Assembly (NCBI RefSeq): GCF_000590475.1
Contig: NZ_CP007441.1
Coordinates: 3,044,660 to 3,108,659 of the forward strand
Direction of reading: 5' to 3'
Length of the DNA stretch: 64,000 nt
DNA from: Stutzerimonas stutzeri
GTDB lineage: Bacteria; Pseudomonadota; Gammaproteobacteria; Pseudomonadales; Pseudomonadaceae
The translations under genes were made by a program, and so were the position numbers. Every line of letters begins with the position of its first letter. Position 1 is the stretch's first letter. The notes beneath the pieces were generated by a model. That model had not been told where the DNA came from and did not search any database. It saw nothing but the letters and a program-made list of their open reading frames with translations. Positions 32,724-40,549 of this stretch are shown piece by piece.

Positions 32724-33740
32724 TTAGATCATTTCTTCGCCGCCCTTGCCACCGAGAACAATCTCTCCGGCTTCGGCCATGCGGCGGGCGATGGTGAGAA
32801 TTTCCTTCTGGGCGCCTTCGACTTCGCTGATGCGCACCGGTCCCTTGGCTTCTAGGTCGTCGCGTAGCAATTCGCCCGCGCGCTTGGACATGTTCTTGAA
32901 GATCTTTTCCTTGATTGCTTCGTCGGCACCCTTGAGCGCCATGACCAGCACATCGGAGGATACTTCGCGTAGCAGCACCTGGATGCCCCGGTCGTCGACA
33001 TCGGCAAGGTTGTCGAACACGAACATCAGGTCTTCGATCTGCGACGACAAATCTTCGTCGACATCGCGGATGGCATCCATCAGCTGGCCTTCGACCGAGC
33101 TGTCGAGGTAGTTCATGATATCCGCGGCACGTTTGACGCCACCCAGCGTCGCCCGCGTGGTATTGGAATTACCCGAGAACTGTTTCTCCAGAATCAGATT
33201 GAGCTCTTTGAGCGCTGCTGGTTGCACGGTGTTGAGCGAGGATACGCGAAGCACGATGTCCAGCCGCACCTTGTGGTCAAAATGCGAGAGCACCTCGCCA
33301 GCCTGGTCGGGGTCCAGGTACGCCACCACGATCGCCTGAATTTGTGGATGCTCGTAGCGGATCACGTCAGCGACGGCACGAGGCTCCATCCATTTCAGAC
33401 TGTCCAAACCGCTGGTATTGCCGCCTAGCAGAATGCGATCGATCAAGCCGCCGGCCTTGTCCTCACCCAGCGCCTGGGTAAGCATTTTACGAATATAGCC
33501 ATCCGAGCCCACGCCAAGCCCGGTCTGGTCGCCGACGGTGTCAACGAATTCGCTCATCACCTGCTCGATCTGCGTTTTCTGCACGTTGCGCATCTGCGCC
33601 ATCGCCGTACCGACTTTTTGCACTTCCTTCGGACCGAGATGCCGCAGGACCTGCGCGGCATCGGCTTCACCGAGTGAAAGCAGCAGTATCGCGGCCTTGT
33701 CGATTTTGTTCAGCTTGGCTGGAACTCGAGCATCACTCAT
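32724..33740 (-). CDS. fliG: Flagellar motor switch protein FliG
   Basis: 338 aa. N-terminal KAAILLLSLGEADAAQVLRH, the middle EHPQIQAIVVAYLDPDQAGE stretch (EHPQ motif) and the C-terminal torque domain with LMFVFDNLADVDDRGIQVLL and the charged helix (DEAIKEKIFKNMSKRAG). It transmits torque from the stators. It overlaps the fliF 3' end by 8 bp. Confidence 0.97.
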   Translation of the reverse strand: MSDARVPAKLNKIDKAAILLLSLGEADAAQVLRHLGPKEVQKVGTAMAQMRNVQKTQIEQVMSEFVDTVGDQTGLGVGSDGYIRKMLTQALGEDKAGGLIDRILLGGNTSGLDSLKWMEPRAVADVIRYEHPQIQAIVVAYLDPDQAGEVLSHFDHKVRLDIVLRVSSLNTVQPAALKELNLILEKQFSGNSNTTRATLGGVKRAADIMNYLDSSVEGQLMDAIRDVDEDLSSQIEDLMFVFDNLADVDDRGIQVLLREVSSDVLVMALKGADEAIKEKIFKNMSKRAGELLRDDLEAKGPVRISEVEGAQKEILTIARRMAEAGEIVLGGKGGEEMI

Positions 33741-35520
33741 CTTCGTTGATCCAATCTTTGACGACCTGGGCCACCCGGCCCGGATCTTCTGCTACCAGAT
33801 TTTTGATGGCATTCAGTTGCGCATCGTACCCCTCGGTCGGGCTCGGCAGCATGATGCTCTGCGGCCCGCTCAGACTGACTCGGTCATTGGACAGCGCGCC
33901 ATCCATACCGTCCATTTCGCCCAATGCGATATCGCCACCGGCGGCCTGGAGTTCCTTGCCTTTCCCGGCATTGGTCAGATTGTTCAGGACCGGCCGCAGC
34001 ACACCGAACACCAGCACTAGAATGAACAGTACCCCGAGCACTTGCTTGACGATGTCCCAGAACCACGGCTGCGAGTAGAACGGTACGTCAATAAAGGTTT
34101 CATCCAACGAGTCGGCCGCGAACGGCGCGTTGATAACGCTGACGCTGTCGCCACGGCTGGCGTCGAAACCGACGGCGTCCTGCACCAGCCGGGTGAAACG
34201 CGCCAATTCTTCGGCGCTCCGCGGGACACGTGTCGTCTGCCCATCAGCAGAGACCGTCACCTGATCGTCAAGTACTACGGCAACCGACAAGCGGCGCAGG
34301 CGGCCCTGCTGCTGCTTGGTGTGACTGATCGAACGGTCCAGCTCGTAATTACGGGTCGCCTGCTCGCGCTTGTCAGCGGGATACGGCGCAAGCATGGGCT
34401 GGCCGGTCGCGGGATCCATGATCTGCTGACCATTGGCATCTAGCAACGGTTGTCCGGAAGCGATGGCACCCGCGGCCGCGGCTTGCCCGGCCTGAGCGTT
34501 CTCCGGCGCGCTGGCCGGGCCCGGTGGCTGGTTGCTCAGCGCACCCGGAACACCCTGCGATCCGAGACTGCTTTGGCGCTGCTCGCTGACGCTCTGTTCG
34601 CTGCGCAGAGCCGGCTGATCCGGGTTGAAGGTCTCTGAAGTCGACTCGACAGCGCTGAAGTCGACGTCGGCAGATACTTCGGCCTTGTACCGACCGTTGC
34701 CCAGCACCGGCTGCAGGATGCTTTGCACACGTTGGGTGTAGAGGCTCTCGATCCGACGGCTGTAGTCGAACTGCTTGCCGGCCATGCTCAGCTCGGTGAG
34801 CTCCTGTTGGTCTGACAGCAGATTGCCCTTCTGATCCACCACGGTGATCTGCGACTTGGTCAGCTCCGGCACGCTGGTGGCGACCAGGTTGATGATCGCC
34901 ATAACCTGGCTCGGCTCGAGGCTGCGGCCCGGATAGAGCTCCACCAGCACCGACGCGCTGGGCTTGCGCTCGTCACGCACGAACACCGAGCTTTTCGGGA
35001 TAGCCAAGTGCACGCGGGCGCCCTTGACGTTGTTGAGGCTGGACACGGTGCGGCCCAGTTCGCCTTCGAGGCCACGGCGGTAGCGGGTGGCTTCCATGAA
35101 CTGGCTGGTGCCGAGGCCCTGCTCCTTGTCAAGAATCTCGAAGCCGATATTGCTGTCGGTCGGCGCAATGCCGGCGCTGGCGAGTTTCAACCGCGCGCGG
35201 GCAAGATCATCGGCCTTGACCAGCAAGGCACCAGAGGTAGGCTCGATGGTGTATGAAATATCGGCTGCCGCCAGAGTTTCCATGACCTGATTGGCATCCA
35301 TCCCGGCGAGGCTACCAAGCAGCGGACGATAGTCCGGTTGCTGCGACCAGAGCACCACGGCGAAACCGATGGCCACGCTTGCAGCCAGCCCGACCAACAG
35401 GCCGATCTGCCGCAGCATCGACATTTCGGAAAGATTTTCCAGGAACGACAGGCCCAACAAAGGCTTCTTCGGAGCTTCCGAATCAACCGGTACTGGAACC
35501 TTGCTAAGCGCTTCAGCCAT
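33733..35520 (-). CDS. fliF: Flagellar MS-ring protein FliF
   Basis: 595 aa with two transmembrane helices (IGLLVGLAASVAIGFAVVLW near residue 45 and VLGVLFILVLVFGVLRPVL near 485). Ring-building motifs include GSLAGMDANQVMETLAAADI and ARVHLAIPKSSVFVRDERKP. The C-terminal FliG-binding tail ends AQVVKDWINED. It forms the MS-ring on which the motor is built. Confidence 0.97.
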   Translation of the reverse strand: MAEALSKVPVPVDSEAPKKPLLGLSFLENLSEMSMLRQIGLLVGLAASVAIGFAVVLWSQQPDYRPLLGSLAGMDANQVMETLAAADISYTIEPTSGALLVKADDLARARLKLASAGIAPTDSNIGFEILDKEQGLGTSQFMEATRYRRGLEGELGRTVSSLNNVKGARVHLAIPKSSVFVRDERKPSASVLVELYPGRSLEPSQVMAIINLVATSVPELTKSQITVVDQKGNLLSDQQELTELSMAGKQFDYSRRIESLYTQRVQSILQPVLGNGRYKAEVSADVDFSAVESTSETFNPDQPALRSEQSVSEQRQSSLGSQGVPGALSNQPPGPASAPENAQAGQAAAAGAIASGQPLLDANGQQIMDPATGQPMLAPYPADKREQATRNYELDRSISHTKQQQGRLRRLSVAVVLDDQVTVSADGQTTRVPRSAEELARFTRLVQDAVGFDASRGDSVSVINAPFAADSLDETFIDVPFYSQPWFWDIVKQVLGVLFILVLVFGVLRPVLNNLTNAGKGKELQAAGGDIALGEMDGMDGALSNDRVSLSGPQSIMLPSPTEGYDAQLNAIKNLVAEDPGRVAQVVKDWINEDE

Positions 35521-35535
35521 TATTCAAACCCTGCC

Positions 35536-35865
35536 TTAAACCGGCATCTGCATGATGTCTTGATACGCCTGGACCAGCTTGTTACGCACCTGGGTCATGG
35601 CCTGAAAGGAAACGCTGGCTTTCTGCGACGCGATCATGACCTCGGTCAGGTCGATACCGCCCTGCCCCATCTCGAACGCGGTGGCCAACTGACTGGAGGC
35701 TTGCTGGGTTTCGTTCACTTTGTTGACGGCCTGGCCGAGCATGTCGGAAAAGCTCGGAGCGCCCACTTCAGGTGTGGCGGTCACGGGCTTGGAGCGTGCC
35801 ATTGCATCGGTCTGCATGGCCCGCATTTCCAGCATCAAGCGATTGAATTCAATACCCTGGCTCAT
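35536..35865 (-). CDS. fliE: Flagellar hook-basal body protein FliE
   Basis: 109 aa. The C-terminal half carries FSDMLGQAVNKVNETQQASS and the terminal VSFQAMTQVRNKLVQAYQDIMQMPV pattern (shown here as MTQVRNKLVQAYQDIMQ). It joins the MS-ring to the rod. First gene of the fliEFGHIJ operon, with a sigma-54 site 57-72 bp upstream. Confidence 0.96.
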   Translation of the reverse strand: MSQGIEFNRLMLEMRAMQTDAMARSKPVTATPEVGAPSFSDMLGQAVNKVNETQQASSQLATAFEMGQGGIDLTEVMIASQKASVSFQAMTQVRNKLVQAYQDIMQMPV

Positions 35866-35921
35866 CTATTCCTCCAACAGCTGCGGTTTTTTTGACGCTT
35901 CGCAGCAAGCACCATGTGAAT

Positions 35922-35937
35922 AGCAACATCGATGCCA
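35922..35937 (-). promoter_or_regulatory. Sigma-54 promoter of fliEFGHIJ operon
   Basis: Minus-strand read TGGCATCGATGTTGCT, with GG and GC 10 bases apart and near-consensus -24 and -12 elements. It is the only such site before the long fliE-led unit. Confidence 0.85.
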
Positions 35938-36146
35938 GTGTCTGGCTCACTACGCTGGACCAAACGAAAACGAGAGACAAACGGTCATCAGCACAACAGC
36001 ACTGTTACGCTGATCCCGCTTACGGCTGTACCGCGACGCCGCGCGACGCCTGTCATAGCCTGCGCTTGAAGCAAGTATCGTGCGCAACGGCCTCTGTCTC
36101 ACCTCAGGTACACCTGTCTTTTCGCCATGAACCGGATCCGAACCCG

Positions 36147-37346
36147 ATGACCCTCTCCGCTACCACGCCCCTGCTTCAGCCCCTCAAGGACAGCTCGGCC
36201 TCAACCGTCGTGGCCGGTTTCATCGCCATGCTCACCGGCTATACCAGCTCGCTGGTGCTGATGTTTCAGGCCGGACAAGCGGCGGGCCTCAGTAGCGCGC
36301 AAATTTCATCGTGGATCTGGGCTCTGTCGATCGGCATGGCGGTGTGCAGCATCGGTTTGTCGCTGCGCTACCGGACGCCGCTGGTGATCGCCTGGTCAAC
36401 GCCGGGGGCGGCGCTGCTGATCAGCAGCTTGCCCGGCGTTCCCTATGGCGAAGCGATCGGTGCATTCATCTTCAGTTCGGTGCTGATAGCGCTGTGCGGG
36501 CTCACCGGCAGCTTCGAACGTCTGATGCGCAAGGTGCCCGCGTCGCTGGCGGCAGCATTGCTGGCCGGCGTGCTGTTCAATATCGGCAGCGAGATTTTTC
36601 GCGCGGTGAACGTACAGCCCGTGCTGGTACTGGGGATGTTCTTCAGCTATCTACTGACCAAGCGCCTGCTGCCGCGTTATGCGGTGCTCTCGGCACTGAT
36701 CGTTGGCTGCGTGCTGGCCGGCGGGTTGGGCCTGCTCGACTTTAGCGGCCTGAGCCTGGAGATCGCGATTCCGGTGTGGACCACGCCGGCGCTGTCCTTC
36801 GCCGCGGTCTTCAGCATTGGCATACCGCTGTTCGTCATTGCCATGGCGTCGCAGAACATGCCCGGGCTGGCGGTATTGCGCGCCGAGGGTTTTCAGGTGC
36901 CGGCCTCACCGCTGATTTCCGTTACGGGTATCGCGTCGGTTCTGCTCGCCCCTTTCGGCTCCCATGGCATCCACCTGGCCGCGATCACCATGGCCATCTG
37001 TGCAGGACCCGAGGCGCACCCGGACCCATCGCGGCGTTACACCGCAGCCGTCTGGTGCGGGCTGTTCTACGGTATTGCGGGCATTTTCGGCGCAACCCTG
37101 GCCGCGCTGTTCGCGGCCTTTCCACCGGCGCTGGTGTTGTCCATCGCGGCGCTGGCACTGCTTGGTTCGATCGGCAGCGGCCTCACCCAAGCGATGCAAC
37201 TGCCGCGCGAGCGCGAGGCGGCCTTGATCACCTTCATGGTCACGGCGTCAGGCCTGACCCTGTTCGGCATCGGCTCCGCCTTGTGGGGACTGGTGGCGGG
37301 CGTGTTAACGCTGCTGATCGTTAATGGGCGCAAAGCTGCGGGCTGA
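36147..37346 (+). CDS. benE: BenE-family benzoate/proton symporter-like transporter
   Basis: 399 aa with about twelve membrane helices. BenE family patterns are seen: VVAGFIAMLTGYTSSLVLMF near the N-terminus, PLVIAWSTPGAALL, and FGSHGIHLAAITMAICAGPE toward the C-terminal half. BenE imports benzoate or related aromatics. No ben/cat catabolic genes lie beside it, so the substrate is not fixed. The ATG at 36147 (MTLSATTPLLQPLKDSSAST) was preferred to an upstream in-frame start because the upstream 85 codons have no family resemblance. Confidence 0.85.
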   Translation: MTLSATTPLLQPLKDSSASTVVAGFIAMLTGYTSSLVLMFQAGQAAGLSSAQISSWIWALSIGMAVCSIGLSLRYRTPLVIAWSTPGAALLISSLPGVPYGEAIGAFIFSSVLIALCGLTGSFERLMRKVPASLAAALLAGVLFNIGSEIFRAVNVQPVLVLGMFFSYLLTKRLLPRYAVLSALIVGCVLAGGLGLLDFSGLSLEIAIPVWTTPALSFAAVFSIGIPLFVIAMASQNMPGLAVLRAEGFQVPASPLISVTGIASVLLAPFGSHGIHLAAITMAICAGPEAHPDPSRRYTAAVWCGLFYGIAGIFGATLAALFAAFPPALVLSIAALALLGSIGSGLTQAMQLPREREAALITFMVTASGLTLFGIGSALWGLVAGVLTLLIVNGRKAAG

Positions 37347-37364
37347 GCGCCGCGGCAACCGGAT

Positions 37365-38126
37365 TCAGATGGCCGTCGCGCCGCCGTCAACCGCTAACGC
37401 ATGGCCGGTGGTGAAGGCAGCGCCGTCGCTGCAGAGATAAAGCACTGCGGCGGCGATTTCCTCGGCTTTGCCGATGCGTCCAACCGGATGCATGGCCGCG
37501 GCAAATTCGGCCTTGCGCGGATCCGCCTCATAGGCGCGGCGGAACATATCGGTATCGATGACCGCAGGGCATACGGCATTGACCCGGATCTTCTTTTTGG
37601 CGTATTCGATTGCCGCCGATTTGGTCAATCCGATGACGGCATGCTTGGACGCCGAATAAATGCTCATCTTCGGCGCCGCTCCCAGTCCCGCAACCGAAGC
37701 GGTATTGACGATGGCGCCGCCGCCCTGAGCCAGCATCAGCGGCAGCTGATGCTTCATGCACAGCCAGACGCCTTTGACATTGACACCCATGATGGCGTCG
37801 AACTCGGCTTCGCTGCCTTCAGCCAGGCGCCCCTGTTCGATCTCGATGCCGGCATTGTTGAAGGCATAGTCGATGCGCCCATAGCTCGCTACCGCTTGCT
37901 CGATCATCGCTTGAACATCGCCGTCGCGTGTAACGTCGCAGCGTACGAACAACGCTTCTCCGCCGCGCTCGCGGATGGCTTCGGCACAGGCTGCACCGCC
38001 CGCCTCGTCCAAATCTGCCACCACCACCTTTAGCCCCTGCTCAGCGAACGCCAGCGCTGCCACACGGCCGATACCCGCCGCCGCGCCAGTAACCAACGCA
38101 ACCTGACCGGAAAAATACATGCTCAT
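37365..38126 (-). CDS. Short-chain dehydrogenase/reductase (SDR)
   Basis: 253-aa classical SDR. The nucleotide motif is TGAAAGIGRVA, NNAG is conserved (FNNAGIEIEQG), and the catalytic Ser is in NTASVAG with Tyr/Lys in YSASKHAVIGLTK. The C-terminus HALAVDGGATAI is typical. It oxidises or reduces an unknown alcohol or ketone; Asp after the second strand (VVADLDEAG) suggests NAD preference. The ATG at 38126 was chosen; another lies 6 bp downstream. Convergent with the transporter gene. Confidence 0.85.
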   Translation of the reverse strand: MSMYFSGQVALVTGAAAGIGRVAALAFAEQGLKVVVADLDEAGGAACAEAIRERGGEALFVRCDVTRDGDVQAMIEQAVASYGRIDYAFNNAGIEIEQGRLAEGSEAEFDAIMGVNVKGVWLCMKHQLPLMLAQGGGAIVNTASVAGLGAAPKMSIYSASKHAVIGLTKSAAIEYAKKKIRVNAVCPAVIDTDMFRRAYEADPRKAEFAAAMHPVGRIGKAEEIAAAVLYLCSDGAAFTTGHALAVDGGATAI

Positions 38127-38338
38127 GCTGGATACCCTATCGATTGAAAGAAGCCTCGAGTCCAAAAGTGACTACAAGCCATACGCTGGTCATGGTTATA
38201 CCGCTATCCACTGCCCCGATTAAGCTCGGGTTGGCGATATCACTCACGCGGATGCCACTGCATTCCAACATTCCCGCCTTGCTTGCAGTGATGACGTCTG
38301 CAAGCTAAACCAAGCTTTTGCACCCACCAGAGGCTTCC

Positions 38339-39343
38339 ATGGACAAGATCAATCGTCAGTTTTTGCTGGCCAAGCGCCCCGTCGGGGCGCCGACCCGCGA
38401 TACCTTCGAATTCGCTGAACAGCCGTTGGGCGACCCTGGCCCGAACCAGATCCTGGTCAAGAACGAATACCTCTCGCTGGATCCCGCCATGCGCGGCTGG
38501 ATGAACGATGCCAAGTCCTATATCCCGCCGGTGGGTATTGGCGAGGTAATGCGCGCGCTTGGTGTGGGCAAGGTCGTTGCTTCGCAGCATCCCGGATTCG
38601 CCGAAGGCGATTACGTCAACGGCGCGCTCGGCGTACAGGATTATTTTCTCGGCGAGCCCAAAGGCTTCTACAAGGTCGATCCGAACCAGGCGCCGCTGCC
38701 GCGCTATCTGTCCGCGTTAGGCATGACCGGCATGACCGCTTACTTCGGTCTGCTCGCCGTAGGCGAACCCAAGGCCGGGGAAACCGTGGTGCTATCTGGC
38801 GCAGCCGGTGCAGTGGGCAGCGTTGCGGGGCAGATTGCCAAGATCAAAGGCTGTCGCGTGGTAGGCATAGCGGGTGGCGCTGACAAGTGTCGCTTCCTCA
38901 CCGAAGAGCTGGGCTTCGATGCGGCAATCGACTACAAGAGCGAAGACGTCGCGGCCGGTTTGAAGCGCGAATGTCCGAAGGGCGTCGACGTCTACTTCGA
39001 TAACGTCGGCGGCGATATCCTCGACGCGGTGCTGACGCGCATCACCGTTGGTGCTCGCATCGTGATTTGCGGCGCCATCAGCCAGTACAACAACAAGGAA
39101 GCGGTCAAGGGTCCTGCCAACTACCTGTCCCTGTTGGTCAACCGGGCGCGCATGCAAGGCATGGTGGTGATGGATTACGTGCCTCGCTATCCGGAGGCCA
39201 TGAAAGAAATGGCTGGCTGGATGCAGAGCGGCGAGCTGAAGAGCAAGGAGGACATCGTCGAAGGGCTGGAGACGTTCCCCGATACCCTGATGAAACTGTT
39301 CACCGGCGGTAACTTCGGCAAGTTGGTATTGAAAGTCAGCTAA
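38339..39343 (+). CDS. Zinc-independent NADP-dependent oxidoreductase (MDR family)
   Basis: 334 aa, the CurA/leukotriene B4 dehydrogenase type of the medium-chain family. The N-terminus is INRQFLLAKRPVGAPTRDTF, LSLDPAMRGWMND is conserved, and the nucleotide motif is LSGAAGAVGSVAGQIAKIKG. There is no zinc-ligand set. It probably reduces alpha,beta-unsaturated carbonyls with NADPH. The ATG at 38339 gives the family start. It is divergent from the SDR gene (212 bp apart), and the two may be co-regulated. Confidence 0.85.
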   Translation: MDKINRQFLLAKRPVGAPTRDTFEFAEQPLGDPGPNQILVKNEYLSLDPAMRGWMNDAKSYIPPVGIGEVMRALGVGKVVASQHPGFAEGDYVNGALGVQDYFLGEPKGFYKVDPNQAPLPRYLSALGMTGMTAYFGLLAVGEPKAGETVVLSGAAGAVGSVAGQIAKIKGCRVVGIAGGADKCRFLTEELGFDAAIDYKSEDVAAGLKRECPKGVDVYFDNVGGDILDAVLTRITVGARIVICGAISQYNNKEAVKGPANYLSLLVNRARMQGMVVMDYVPRYPEAMKEMAGWMQSGELKSKEDIVEGLETFPDTLMKLFTGGNFGKLVLKVS

Positions 39344-39397
39344 CCTCGCATGGGTAGCGGACGGTCACCGTACTTCGGCGGCCATCCGTTATCCAGT

Positions 39398-40093
39398 TCA
39401 AGCCAGCTCGGCAACCACTGCCGCCAGTGCCCGGGACGGATCCGCCGCCTGTGCGATGGGCCTGCCGATCACCAGATAATCCGACCCCGCCGCCATCGCC
39501 TCGGCAGGCGTGAGAATCCTCCGTTGATCGTCGGCCTTGCTACCAGCCGGACGAATGCCCGGAGTCACCAGTTGCAACTGCGCAAAGCGCGCTTTCAAGG
39601 ATTGCGCCTCCTGCGCCGAGCAAACCAGCCCGTCCATTCCGGCCTCCGCCGCCAAGCCAGCCAGTCGCAGCACCTGCTGCTGCGGCTCTAGATCGAGACC
39701 GATATCTGCCAGGTCCGCCTGTTCCATGCTGGTCAGTACCGTAACGCCGATCAGCAACGGTTTTTGGCCGCCCACCTTGTCCAGAATTTCGCGGCACGCA
39801 GCCATCATCCGCACCCCTCCTGAGCAATGTACATTGACCATCCACACGCCAAGCTCCGCCGCTGCCTTGACCGCCATCGCCGTGGTGTTGGGTATGTCAT
39901 GGAATTTCAGATCGAGAAAGACCTCAAATCCTTTGCCCTGCAGCGCCTCGACGATCTGCGGGCCGCAGCGGGTGAACAGCTCCTTGCCGACCTTGACACG
40001 GCAAAGCGCCGGGTCGAGCTGTCCGGCCAGAGCCAGCGCAGCATCACGGGAGGGAAAATCGAGCGCAACGATGAGGGGAGTCTGGCAAGTCAT
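39398..40093 (-). CDS. pyrF: Orotidine-5'-phosphate decarboxylase
   Basis: 231 aa, the final enzyme of UMP synthesis. The start is TCQTPLIVALDFPSRDAALA, the catalytic tetrad region is VFLDLKFHDIPNTTAMAV, and phosphate-binding segments are GIRPAG and YLVIGRPI. The ATG at 40093 was chosen because the upstream extension is not family-like. Confidence 0.96.
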   Translation of the reverse strand: MTCQTPLIVALDFPSRDAALALAGQLDPALCRVKVGKELFTRCGPQIVEALQGKGFEVFLDLKFHDIPNTTAMAVKAAAELGVWMVNVHCSGGVRMMAACREILDKVGGQKPLLIGVTVLTSMEQADLADIGLDLEPQQQVLRLAGLAAEAGMDGLVCSAQEAQSLKARFAQLQLVTPGIRPAGSKADDQRRILTPAEAMAAGSDYLVIGRPIAQAADPSRALAAVVAELA

Positions 40094-40248
40094 GGCGATT
40101 CCTCGGCAAATTTCGGCGCGCATTGTCGCAGAAAACCATCATCGAAGCGGGCCAGATACCGTTCGCTATGGGGTTCGTTCACGCAATAGCGCAACTACGT
40201 GCGCGAGCGTAATGTTAAAAACAGTTCCGCCACCATCAGGAGATAAAC

Positions 40249-40416
40249 ATGCCTTGGTACATCTGGTTATTGCTAGCTCTGGTGATCGGCATCATCGTCG
40301 GAGGGCTGATGACCCTGCGCGCCAGCGCGCACAAGATTCCGCTGACCGAAGAACAGAAACAGCGAATCGCCCAGCGAAACGCCGAGGCGGACGCCAAGGA
40401 CGCGCGCGACAAATAG
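40249..40416 (+). CDS. DUF2897-type single-helix membrane mini-protein
   Basis: 55 codons. The sequence is MPWYIWLLLALVIGIIVGGL for the membrane helix, then a charged tail with PLTEEQKQRIAQRNAEADAK. The layout matches the small DUF2897 family of Pseudomonas, whose function is not known. A ribosome site (CAGGAGATAAAC) precedes the ATG. It is divergent from pyrF. Confidence 0.8.
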   Translation: MPWYIWLLLALVIGIIVGGLMTLRASAHKIPLTEEQKQRIAQRNAEADAKDARDK

Positions 40417-40549
40417 CATCGGCACACTGAACAGCCGGCCGGACCGGCACCTTTGACACCTCACATCAGAAGGCTAGTTGACCCAGCAGTCAGTGATGGC
40501 TTTTAGCCTTCATTCGAGTAATCATTCTGCCTCCCACAAGGAAGCATTA

